NCBI GenBank assembly: GCA_041477005.1
Contig: JBGOUJ010000185.1
Coordinates: forward strand, 1 to 11,995
Length of the DNA: 11,995 nt
Direction: 5' to 3'
Source: JBGOUJ01 sp041477005
GTDB taxonomy: Bacteria > Acidobacteriota > Terriglobia > Bryobacterales > JACQDG01
A program made the position numbers and the translations under genes. Shown here piece by piece: positions 5,200-11,995 of the stretch; position 1 is the stretch's first letter; the number at the start of each line of letters is the position of its first letter. Below the pieces are notes generated by a model. The model did not search any database. It saw nothing but the letters and a program-made list of their open reading frames with translations, and was not told the origin of the DNA.

Positions 5200-5244
5200 G
5201 ACGGGCGCCGAGACGGCCCGGGTCGGAACGAAAGGAGACAAACG

Positions 5245-6027
5245 ATGCGAGCGCTGTTGATCGACATCACCAAGTGCATCGGATGTGGGGCCTGCGTCCA
5301 GGCCTGCCGGGAGCAAAACCACCTGCCGGCGCCGGCGGACGGTTCCTGGCCCGCGGAACCGGACGCGCAGAATTTCACCGTGGTCAAGAAAGCCGCCTGG
5401 AAGAGCGAGGAGTACAACTACCGGCGGATTTGCATGCACTGCATTACTCCTACCTGCGAATCGGTCTGCCCGGTGGGGGCGCTGCGAAAAACAGCGCTGG
5501 GACCGGTGGTCTACGACGAGAGCCGCTGCATCGGCTGCCGGTATTGCATCCAGGCCTGCCCGTTCAACGTGCCGCGTTACGAGTGGACGAGCCTCGAGCC
5601 GCGGGTTCGCAAATGCAACTTCTGCTCCGAGCGGCTGGCCCGCGGCCAGGTCAACGCCTGCGCCGAGGCCTGCCCGACCGGGGCGACGATGGCGGGCGAG
5701 CGCGAGGACCTGCTGCAGGAGGCGCGGCGCCGCATCGCGGCCGAGCCGGGGAAGTACGTGCCCCACATCTATGGAGAGCACGAGGCGGGCGGCACGTCGG
5801 TTCTGGTCCTCTCGCCCATTCCGTTCGAGAAGCTGGAGCTGCCCGCCGGCCTGATGAGCGAGCCGCTGCCGCTGCTCACCTTCCGCGTGCTGAGCAAGAT
5901 CCCGCCCTTCGTGGCCACCGGCGGCGCCCTGCTGGCAGGTGTGTGGTGGATCACCAACCGGCGCGGTGAAGTGGCGGCGGCCGAACGGGGCGAGAAAAAA
6001 GCCGACCGAGAGGAGAAGCAGCCATGA
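5245..6027 (+). CDS. HybA/NrfC-like ferredoxin subunit, four [4Fe-4S], C-terminal membrane helix
   Basis: 260 aa; AAAGGAGA lies before the ATG at 5245. Sixteen cysteines are arranged as four cluster motifs of the DmsB/NrfC/HybA class: CIGCGACVQAC (11-21), CMHCITPTCESVC (63-75), CIGCRYCIQAC (95-105), and C124-x2-C127 with C139-x3-C143 (NACAEAC). The chain of clusters would pass electrons between a partner enzyme and the membrane subunit. A hydrophobic segment at about 219-237 (PPFVATGGALLAGVWWITN) is a C-terminal anchor as in HybA, then a charged tail (ERGEKKADREEKQ). Unlike E. coli HybA there is no Tat signal: the protein begins MRALLIDITKCIGC, and no alternative upstream start supplies one. 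So the cluster domain may be cytoplasmic, or be exported with an unknown partner. Its stop overlaps the next start (ATGA), indicating translational coupling with the HybB-like subunit. Confidence 0.88.
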   Translation: MRALLIDITKCIGCGACVQACREQNHLPAPADGSWPAEPDAQNFTVVKKAAWKSEEYNYRRICMHCITPTCESVCPVGALRKTALGPVVYDESRCIGCRYCIQACPFNVPRYEWTSLEPRVRKCNFCSERLARGQVNACAEACPTGATMAGEREDLLQEARRRIAAEPGKYVPHIYGEHEAGGTSVLVLSPIPFEKLELPAGLMSEPLPLLTFRVLSKIPPFVATGGALLAGVWWITNRRGEVAAAERGEKKADREEKQP

Positions 6028-7139
6028 CCCGCGTGCGAGCTTACTTCTGGCGAGTGGTGGCGCTCGGGATCTTCGCCGCCGGGCTGTGGGCGACGGTGGT
6101 GCGCTTCACCAAGGGCCTCGGCGGGGCGACCCACTTGAGCGACGCCTTTCCGTGGGGATTGTGGATCGGCTTCGACATCCTCTGCGGTGTGGGCCTGGCG
6201 GCCGGCGGCTTTGCCGTCGCCGCCACCGTCTACCTGCTCCACCTGGAGCGCTACCGGCCGCTGCTCCGGCCGACGATCCTGACTGCTTTCCTCGGCTACA
6301 TGCTGGTCATCACGGCCCTGATGTACGACCTGGGCCGGCCGTTGCAGATCTGGCACGCCCTCGTTTTCTGGAACCCTCACTCGGTGATGTTCGAGGTGGC
6401 CTGGTGCGTGATGCTCTATACCGCGGTGCTGGCACTGGAGTTCAGCCCCATGCTTTGGGAGCGGCTGGGGTGGGGGCGGGTAAAGCGCGTGACGCGGGCG
6501 GTTATGGTCCCGCTGGTCGGCGTGGGGGTCATCCTCTCCACGCTGCATCAGTCGTCGCTCGGCAGCCTCTACCTTATCGTTCCGACCAAGCTCGACGGCT
6601 TGTGGTATTCGCCGCTGCTGCCGGTCTTCTTCTTCCTCTCCTCGATCGCCGCCGGCATGGCCATGGTGATCTTCGAATCGGGTCTGAGCTCGCGGGCGTT
6701 CGGCCGGGCGATCGAGCTCGATCTGCTGAAGCAGTTGGCGCGGGTGATGGCGGTGACCCTGGCCGTCTATCTGCTGCTGCGCTTCCAGGACCTCGCCTGG
6801 CGCGGCGCGCTGGGACTGGCCTGGACGCCGCGAAGTGAAACCTGGCTGTTCTGGCTGGAGATGGCGCTGCTGGCTGTGCCCATGGCGCTGTGCTTCAGCG
6901 AGAGGGTGCGGCGCAGCCCGCAGGCGTTGTTCGGCTGCGCGCTGCTGGTGCTGGCCGGCTTTCTGAGCAACCGTTTGAACGTCTCGGTCAGCGGCCTGGA
7001 GCGAGCGGCCGGGACGCAGTATTTCCCCTCCTGGATGGAGATCGCGGTGACTTTGAGCATCGTCACCGCCGGGTTCGTGCTGTTCCGGCTGGCGGCCCAG
7101 TACCTGGCGGTGTTCCAGCCGGCGGAAACAAAAGCCTGA
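6024..7139 (+). CDS. HybB/NrfD-family polytopic membrane subunit
   Basis: 371 aa, about ten membrane helices (near 11-29, 45-73, 84-102, 118-140, 157-176, 196-218, 239-254, 274-291, 301-315 and 336-360). This is the quinone-interacting subunit family (NrfD/PsrC/HybB) that moves electrons between quinones and an attached iron-sulfur protein. HybB-like stretches are FPWGLWIGFDILCGVGLAAG (42-61), DLGRPLQIWHALVFWNP (102-118), FEVAWCVMLYTAVLALEFSP (123-142) and STLHQSSLGSLYLIVPTK (172-189). The start overlaps the stop of the HybA-like gene by four bases, so the two products are likely made in equal amounts and form a complex. No hydrogenase large or small subunit is in the window; the catalytic partner, if any, is elsewhere or is the GcvH-like protein. 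Seven bases separate it from the sensor kinase gene. Confidence 0.88.
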   Translation: MTRVRAYFWRVVALGIFAAGLWATVVRFTKGLGGATHLSDAFPWGLWIGFDILCGVGLAAGGFAVAATVYLLHLERYRPLLRPTILTAFLGYMLVITALMYDLGRPLQIWHALVFWNPHSVMFEVAWCVMLYTAVLALEFSPMLWERLGWGRVKRVTRAVMVPLVGVGVILSTLHQSSLGSLYLIVPTKLDGLWYSPLLPVFFFLSSIAAGMAMVIFESGLSSRAFGRAIELDLLKQLARVMAVTLAVYLLLRFQDLAWRGALGLAWTPRSETWLFWLEMALLAVPMALCFSERVRRSPQALFGCALLVLAGFLSNRLNVSVSGLERAAGTQYFPSWMEIAVTLSIVTAGFVLFRLAAQYLAVFQPAETKA

Positions 7140-7146
7140 GGGCGCC

Positions 7147-8745
7147 ATGCGATCGTTGAGCGGGAAGCTGATCCTGTGGATGGGCGGCGCGCTGGCGGCG
7201 GTATTCCTCACCCTGGGCATTGTAAATATTCAGATGACGCGGCGGGACCTGGAGGAAAGCGCCGTGTCCGCCGCCGACCGCATGGCCGACGTGATCCAGC
7301 GCTCGACCCGCTACTCGATGCTGAAGAACTCCCGCGACGATGTCTACCACACCATCCGCTCGGTAGGGGCGCAGCCGATCGTGCGGCGGATCCGCATCTT
7401 CAATAAGGAGGGCCGGATCAACTACTCGACGGAGGAGCGCGAGCTGGGCACGCTCGTCGACCAAAGGGCCGAGGCCTGCTCGGTTTGCCATTCCGGCGCG
7501 CAGCCGCTCGAGAAGCTGCCCCGGCCCGACCGCGCCCGCATCTACCGTCTGGCCGGCGAACGGGTGGTGGGATTGATCCGTCCGATTGAGAATGAGCCTT
7601 CCTGCGCCAACGCCTCTTGCCACGCCCATCCGCCTACCCAGCGCGTGCTGGGCGTGCTCGACGTGGTGGTGTCGCTCGAGCCGGCCGAGCAGATGCTCCG
7701 CCGGCAGGAGCGGCGAATCGCGGCGCTGACCGTTGTCGGCGGCGCCCTGCTGCTGCTGCTGCTGAGCGCCCTGGTGTGGCGGATGGTCCGCCGGCCCGTG
7801 GAGCGGCTGACGGCCGGCGCCGCCGAGCTTGCGGCCGGCAACCTGAAGCACCGCATCGACCTCCAGCGCAACGACGAAATCGGCGCGCTGGCCGCCGGAT
7901 TCGACCGCATGGCCGGACAACTCGATCAGGCACGGGATGAGATCACCGCCTGGAACCGGGAACTCGAGGGCCGCGTTCGTGAAAAATCAGCGGATCTCGA
8001 GCGGTCGCAGCAGCGGCTGATTCACTCCGAGAAGCTGGCGTCGCTCGGGCAAATGGCGGCGGCGGTGGCCCACGAGATCAACAATCCGCTGGCGGGCATT
8101 CTCACCTATGCGAAGCTCGCCGCCCGGAAGACCCCCGCAGATTCCGAGGTCAGGCCGTGGCTGGAGACCATCCAGCGCGAGAGCAAGCGCTGCGGCGAGA
8201 TCGCCAGCAACCTGCTGGCGTTTTCCCGGCAGAAGCCGGCGGCGATGGCGCCGGCCGACGTGAACCAGATCGTCGAGCGCGCGCTGGCGGTGGTGCGGCA
8301 CAAGCTCGAGCTGCAGCAGATCCGGCTGGAGACCCTGCTGGCCGCCGACCTGCCGCAGGCCGAATGCGACGCCTCGCAGATCCAGCAGGTGCTGGTGGCG
8401 CTGATGGTGAACGCGATGGAAGCCATGCCGGAGGGCGGCCTGCTGCGCCTGCACACTTCCGAGCCGCAGGGCGGCCAGATCGAAATCAGCGTGATCGACA
8501 ACGGGCCGCCGATCCCGCCGGACGTTTTGCCGCACATCTTCGAGCCGTTTTTCACCACCAAGCAGGAAGCCCACGGCGTTGGGCTGGGGCTGGCGGTCGC
8601 TTATGGGATCGCGCGGCGGCACGGCGGCGAGATCCTGGTGGAAACGGGCGCGGAGACCGCGTTCCGGGTGCGCCTGCCCGTGGCGCCCGAGAAAAACGAG
8701 GTGGTCTATGAGCGAGGAGAAGTTCTCCATACTGGTCGTGGATGA
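7147..8745 (+). CDS. Sensor histidine kinase with two c-type haem motifs in the periplasmic domain
   Basis: 532 aa; GAGGG precedes the ATG at 7147. Helix 1 (8-27) and helix 2 (193-213) enclose a periplasmic domain of about 165 residues. This carries CSVCH (Cys111, Cys114, His115) and CANASCH (Cys153-x4-Cys158-His159), a normal and a CX4CH haem c attachment motif, so it should sense redox state or a ligand through haem. A HAMP domain follows (about 213-266, RRPVERLTAGAAEL, NDEIGALAAGFDRM), then a coiled coil and a NtrB-like kinase core: H box AVAHEINNPLAGIL with His309, N box LVALMVNAMEAMPEGG, and ATP-lid motifs VIDNGPPIP and GVGLGLAVAYGI. The 3' end overlaps the regulator start by 38 bp, so this kinase very likely phosphorylates that regulator. 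Sitting directly after the HybB-like subunit, it probably senses the state of that respiratory module. Confidence 0.9.
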   Translation: MRSLSGKLILWMGGALAAVFLTLGIVNIQMTRRDLEESAVSAADRMADVIQRSTRYSMLKNSRDDVYHTIRSVGAQPIVRRIRIFNKEGRINYSTEERELGTLVDQRAEACSVCHSGAQPLEKLPRPDRARIYRLAGERVVGLIRPIENEPSCANASCHAHPPTQRVLGVLDVVVSLEPAEQMLRRQERRIAALTVVGGALLLLLLSALVWRMVRRPVERLTAGAAELAAGNLKHRIDLQRNDEIGALAAGFDRMAGQLDQARDEITAWNRELEGRVREKSADLERSQQRLIHSEKLASLGQMAAAVAHEINNPLAGILTYAKLAARKTPADSEVRPWLETIQRESKRCGEIASNLLAFSRQKPAAMAPADVNQIVERALAVVRHKLELQQIRLETLLAADLPQAECDASQIQQVLVALMVNAMEAMPEGGLLRLHTSEPQGGQIEISVIDNGPPIPPDVLPHIFEPFFTTKQEAHGVGLGLAVAYGIARRHGGEILVETGAETAFRVRLPVAPEKNEVVYERGEVLHTGRG

Positions 8746-10072
8746 CGAACAAGTCGTCCGCGAGTCGCTGACGCATTGGTTCACCGAGGAGGGCTATCGC
8801 GTCGATTGCGCCCCGAACGCGCAGGAGGCGCTGCGGCTGCTGGCGGAGCGGTATTACGACCTGCTTCTGCTCGATATCCGCATGCCCGGCATGGACGGCA
8901 TGGAGCTGCAGCGGCGGCTGAAGGACCAGGACTACGACACGGCCGTCATCGTCATGACCGGCTACGCGTCGGTCGAGACGGCCGTCGCCGCCCTGAAGCA
9001 GGGGGCCTTCGATTACGTCACCAAGCCGTTTGACCCGGACGAGTTTTCGACCGTGGTGCGCAACGCCCTCGAGCAGCAGCGGCTGAAACGGGAAAACCGG
9101 GCGCTGCGCGAGGCCGTGGAACAGACCGACCTTCAGAACGAGCTGGTGGGCCGTAGTCCGGGCATGCAGCGCGTCGAGGAGCTGATCCGGACCGTGGCCG
9201 CGACCGATGCCACCGTGTTGATCGAAGGCGAGAGCGGCACGGGCAAGGAGCTCGTCGCGCGCGCCATTCACCGCTGCTCGCGGCGGCGGTTGCTGCCCAT
9301 GGTCGTCATCCACTGCGGCGCTCTGACCGAGACGCTGATCGAGAGCGAGCTGTTCGGCCACGAGAAGGGCGCCTTCACCGGGGCGCAGTACCGGAAGAAA
9401 GGCAAGTTCGAGGTGGCCGCCGGCGGAACGGTTTTCCTCGATGAAATCTCCGACATCAGCCTGAAGACACAGACCGACCTGCTGCGAGTGCTGCAGGAGC
9501 GGGAGATCGTGCGGGTGGGCGGTACGCAACCGATCCCGGTCGACTTCCGCTGCGTGGCCGCCACCAATAAGAACCTCGCAGCGCTGGTGAAGGAAGGCTC
9601 GTTCCGCTCGGACCTGTTTTACCGGCTGAACGTCTTCCAGATCGTCCTGCCGCCCCTGCGGGAGCGCGGGGAGGACATTCCCCTGCTGGCGGCCCACTTC
9701 CTGCGCCACTTCAACGAGCAAATGAGCAGGCGGTTCACCGGAATCGACAGCGCGGCGGCGGAGCGGCTGGCGCGCTACGGCTGGCCAGGCAACGTGCGCG
9801 AGCTGGAGAACGCCGTCGAGCGGGCGATGGTGATCGGCAAGGAGCCGCTGCTGCACGCCTCCGATTTCGCCGTGGGCGACTCGGGCGACCCGGCGGACGA
9901 CCGGACCCTGGAAGCGATGGAGCGGCGCCACATCCTCAGCACGCTCGAGCAGTTCAACTGGAACCAGACCCAGGCTGCCCGCGCCCTGGGCATCGACCGC
10001 GTCACGCTCTACCACAAGATCAACCGCTATGGGCTGCGGGCCATGGCTGAGCCGAAGCGCGTCGCCGGATGA
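8708..10072 (+). CDS. NtrC-class sigma-54-dependent response regulator
   Basis: 454 aa from ATG 8708, with GAGGTGG upstream; the receiver domain begins at once (KFSILVVDDE), which confirms this start over longer frames. Receiver: acidic pocket Asp12-Asp13, phosphorylation site Asp56 (LLLLDIRMPGMDG), Thr84 and Lys106 (TKPFDP). The AAA+ domain (about 147-385) has Walker A GESGTGKE (174-181), an intact GAFTGA loop (221-226) that contacts sigma-54, Walker B TVFLDE (241-246), and WPGNVRELENAVERAM. A Fis-type helix-turn-helix ends the protein (NWNQTQAARALGIDRVTLYH, 417-436). It should open promoters bound by sigma-54 polymerase after phosphorylation by the overlapping haem kinase. The dyads before the operon and the two -24/-12-like elements in this window are the natural target candidates. 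Its stop overlaps the next start (ATGA). Confidence 0.95.
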   Translation: MSEEKFSILVVDDEQVVRESLTHWFTEEGYRVDCAPNAQEALRLLAERYYDLLLLDIRMPGMDGMELQRRLKDQDYDTAVIVMTGYASVETAVAALKQGAFDYVTKPFDPDEFSTVVRNALEQQRLKRENRALREAVEQTDLQNELVGRSPGMQRVEELIRTVAATDATVLIEGESGTGKELVARAIHRCSRRRLLPMVVIHCGALTETLIESELFGHEKGAFTGAQYRKKGKFEVAAGGTVFLDEISDISLKTQTDLLRVLQEREIVRVGGTQPIPVDFRCVAATNKNLAALVKEGSFRSDLFYRLNVFQIVLPPLRERGEDIPLLAAHFLRHFNEQMSRRFTGIDSAAAERLARYGWPGNVRELENAVERAMVIGKEPLLHASDFAVGDSGDPADDRTLEAMERRHILSTLEQFNWNQTQAARALGIDRVTLYHKINRYGLRAMAEPKRVAG

Positions 10073-10731
10073 AACGGGGCTCGAGACGAGGAATGGACTT
10101 GGCTCGACTGGTGGCAGTAGAGATCGGCGCATTGCCGGCGGGGCTGCTGGAGGAGGTGGCTCCCAGGGTAGGGGCGAGCCTGGGCCTCGACGTCTCGATC
10201 GCTCGAACGATGCGCGATCCGGCGTTCGCCTACGACGAGCACCGGCAGCAGTTCCTGGCGCTCCGGCTGCTCGAGGAGCTGCGGCGCCTCGGCCACCCCG
10301 GCGACCGCGTGGCGGGTGCGGCGGCGGTCGATTTGTTCAACCCCATCCTCACCTTCGTCTTTGGAGAGGCCGAGATGCCCGGCCGGGCGTCGGTCTTCTC
10401 GATCCACCGGCTGCAGCAGGAATTTTACGGCCTCCCCGCCGATCCGCACCTGCTCGCCGAGCGCGCCGTCAAGGAAATGCTGCACGAGGTGGGCCACACC
10501 TACGGTCTGGCCCACTGCCCCGACTTCAACTGCACGATGAGCTCGTCCCACTCGGTCGAGGCGGTGGATTTGAAGGGAAGTAACTTTTGCGCAGCGTGCC
10601 GGCGGAAGATGGCGCTGGCTCAGGCAGCAGCGCCGATCCAGCCGAGGCGCAAAGCCTCCCCCGGGCTGACCGGTCCGGGTTCAGGGTTTTCCGAAGGACC
10701 GACTGGGGGCCCGAGCAACCTCTCTGCTTGA
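10069..10731 (+). CDS. amzA: Archaemetzincin-type zinc metalloprotease
   Basis: 220 aa from ATG 10069, which overlaps the regulator stop by four bases; an internal ATG at 10093 (MDLARLVAVE) is an alternative. The signature HEVGHTYGLAHCPDFNCTM is clear: His139, His143 and His149 bind the catalytic zinc, Glu140 is the general base, and Cys150, Cys155, Cys174 and Cys177 (CAAC) form the second zinc site typical of archaemetzincins. Family members are small proteases of poorly known substrates, mostly cytoplasmic; there is no signal peptide here either. The last 40 residues (QPRRKASPGLTGPGSG and on) are Pro/Gly-rich and likely disordered, an extension beyond the usual core. Translational coupling to the sigma-54 regulator suggests co-expression with the redox operon, perhaps for turnover of one of its proteins, but this is inference. 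Confidence 0.9.
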   Translation: MKRGSRRGMDLARLVAVEIGALPAGLLEEVAPRVGASLGLDVSIARTMRDPAFAYDEHRQQFLALRLLEELRRLGHPGDRVAGAAAVDLFNPILTFVFGEAEMPGRASVFSIHRLQQEFYGLPADPHLLAERAVKEMLHEVGHTYGLAHCPDFNCTMSSSHSVEAVDLKGSNFCAACRRKMALAQAAAPIQPRRKASPGLTGPGSGFSEGPTGGPSNLSA

Positions 10732-10779
10732 ACGAATCTTGAAATTCAAATCTACCGCTCGCGGAGTACCATTGGAGAA

Positions 10780-11995
10780 GTGCTGCGACGTTTTGCCGTG
10801 ACGGTTGTTCTGCCGGGCGTCATCCTGCTCGGATTTGGCCTGCGTGCGCTCGAACAGGATCGCCGCGCAACAGACCAGCAGGTTCGTGATCGGCTGCAGC
10901 GCGCCGCCGAATTGGCAGCGCGTTCCATCGATCAGCAATTGGCGAACTGGCAACAGTTTCGGTCCGACGGCGTCAGCCTGGAAAGCGGACCGGCGCTCAA
11001 GATCACGCCGCTGCGGCGTGTGGCTTATGAGCCTGGGGAACGCATCGCGGTCCAGGCCGTCGAACCCGTTCTCGCTGAGGCCGAGCAGTACGAGCAGGTG
11101 CGTGGGAATATCGGATCGGCGATCCCACTCTACCGGCGCGCGACGGAGGCCGGCGGCCCGCACCTTCGAGCGGTGGCATTCGAGCGTCTGGCGGCATGCT
11201 ACAGGAAGACCGGCATGCGGGACAACGCTGTTCAGGCATATCGGGAACTCCTCAGATTTCCGGAACAGAGAATCGGCTTCATAAATGCCGAGCTGATCGC
11301 GCGCTTCGAACTCTGCTCGCTCGGCGAGGGGGACCGCACAGCTTTCTATCACGACCTGGTCGCGGGGCGCTGGAGGTTGGACAAAGCCCGATACCTCTTT
11401 TACTCCGATACAGCACGCGATTGGGCCAGCGAATCGGACCCGGCGCGGGCCGTGGAGCGCGAGAAGCTCGCGCTTTCGGCGGCCATCGAGGAGTATCTGG
11501 AGAACCGCCACCGGTTCGTGGGTGACTATCTCGCGTTTTGGCAGGGCGCCGATACTCTGGTGATCCCGGCTGCCGTCTTGCGCTCCCGGCTGGAACGGTT
11601 CGCAACTCTTGACCAGGAAGTCCGGATAAGACTGGTGGGGGCCAAGGCTCCCCGGCCGTCCATGGCAGCGTTCCAGGCGCTAGCCGATCGGGAACTGCCC
11701 TGGGTGGTAGAGGCGGTCCCAGTCGATGTGACCCGTCTCTATGCGGGGGCCGATCAGCGGCGGAGGATTTATATGACCCTTCTACTGTTCGTTTTTGCGC
11801 TCCTGATGGTGGGAAGTTACGTCACGGCGCGGGCGGTGAAACGCGAGCTGGAGGTGGCGCGGCTGAAGAGCGACTTCGTTTCCACCGTGTCGCATGAGTT
11901 CCGGTCGCCGCTGACGGCGATCCGGCAGCTTTCGGAACTGCTGCAACGAGGACGGGTGCCAACGGAAGAGAAACGGCAGGAATACTATGCGCTCA
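10780..11995 (+). CDS. Sensor histidine kinase with TPR-like periplasmic region (runs off window)
   Basis: The frame is open from the TGA at 10729-10731 to the window end; the first usual start is GTG 10780 (405 codons visible), with GTG 10798 also possible. GGAGAA lies only a few bases before 10780, so the start is uncertain. A first helix (about 5-21, FAVTVVLPGVILLGFG) and a second (331-350, YMTLLLFVFALLMVGSYVTA) enclose roughly 300 periplasmic residues. Within it, about 98-160 (AEQYEQVRGNIGSAIPLYRR and LRAVAFERLAACYRKTGM) look like two tetratricopeptide-type helix pairs. After helix 2 comes the dimerisation box LKSDFVSTVSHEFRSPLTAI with phospho-acceptor His372. The ATP-binding domain is outside the window. 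It is 48 bp after the archaemetzincin gene in the same direction, so it may be the next operon gene or a separate unit. Its ligand and regulator are unknown. Confidence 0.82.
   Translation, partial: MLRRFAVTVVLPGVILLGFGLRALEQDRRATDQQVRDRLQRAAELAARSIDQQLANWQQFRSDGVSLESGPALKITPLRRVAYEPGERIAVQAVEPVLAEAEQYEQVRGNIGSAIPLYRRATEAGGPHLRAVAFERLAACYRKTGMRDNAVQAYRELLRFPEQRIGFINAELIARFELCSLGEGDRTAFYHDLVAGRWRLDKARYLFYSDTARDWASESDPARAVEREKLALSAAIEEYLENRHRFVGDYLAFWQGADTLVIPAAVLRSRLERFATLDQEVRIRLVGAKAPRPSMAAFQALADRELPWVVEAVPVDVTRLYAGADQRRRIYMTLLLFVFALLMVGSYVTARAVKRELEVARLKSDFVSTVSHEFRSPLTAIRQLSELLQRGRVPTEEKRQEYYAL

Noticed and set aside
5245..7139. Complete [NiFe] hydrogenase operon
   Set aside because: Only HybA- and HybB-like subunits are present; no large subunit, small subunit or maturation genes are in the window.
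5769..7220. 483-codon minus-strand open frame opposite the HybB-like gene
   Set aside because: Composition dominated by Gln, Arg, His and Pro, no domain, and it covers a well-supported ten-helix membrane protein.
8552..10132. 526-codon minus-strand open frame opposite the response regulator
   Set aside because: Shadow frame; the plus strand carries an intact NtrC-class protein.
10732..10779. Sigma-54 or sigma-70 promoter before the second kinase
   Set aside because: A TTGAAA (10739-10744) and a TACCAT (10767-10772) are 22 bp apart, too far for a sigma-70 promoter; no GG-N10-GC pair was found in and just upstream of this gap.

Overview
The window is GC-rich bacterial DNA with tightly packed, mostly plus-strand genes. 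Gene content points to a respiratory soil- or sediment-type bacterium: a Tat-exported molybdenum oxidoreductase, c-type haem proteins, a HybA/HybB-type membrane redox module, many two-component proteins and an archaemetzincin. Acidobacteriota is my best guess for the source, but this is inference from gene flavour only; there is no marker gene here.

Left part (1-2499). The 5' end of an MFS transporter (minus strand, cut by the window edge) diverges from a glucosamine-6-phosphate deaminase-like gene. Then come a 145-bp remnant of an amidohydrolase, with its N- and C-terminal ends joined by an internal deletion and out of frame, and a sulfite-oxidase-type molybdopterin enzyme with a C-terminal cytochrome c domain. 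Middle (2500-4196). This stretch holds a GC hairpin, a 19-bp tandem repeat and an AT-rich promoter island, followed by an unrecognised membrane protein of about 196 aa. Next is a 470-bp stretch with no intact gene, which contains frame-shifted remains of a minus-strand Tat-signal gene, and then a small TraR/DksA-type zinc-finger protein.

Core (4197-10731). A 322-bp intergenic region carries four similar dyads (GTTGY, 5-6 bp, RCAAC) and a sigma-54-like -24/-12 element just before a compact operon. The operon encodes a membrane-anchored GcvH-like protein that lacks the lipoyl lysine, a HybA/NrfC-like protein with four [4Fe-4S] sites, a ten-helix HybB/NrfD-like quinone-interacting protein, a sensor kinase with two c-haem motifs in its periplasmic loop, an NtrC-class sigma-54 activator, and an archaemetzincin. 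From the second gene onward the genes overlap or sit within a few bases of each other. No hydrogenase or other catalytic subunit is present. The simplest reading is a redox module between the quinone pool and an unknown partner, under control of a haem-sensing two-component system that probably activates its own operon through the dyads and the sigma-54 site. A second sigma-54-like element lies before the DksA-type gene, so that gene may belong to the same regulon.

Right edge (10780-11995). The 5' part of another sensor kinase is present, with a TPR-like periplasmic region; it runs off the window just after its histidine box.
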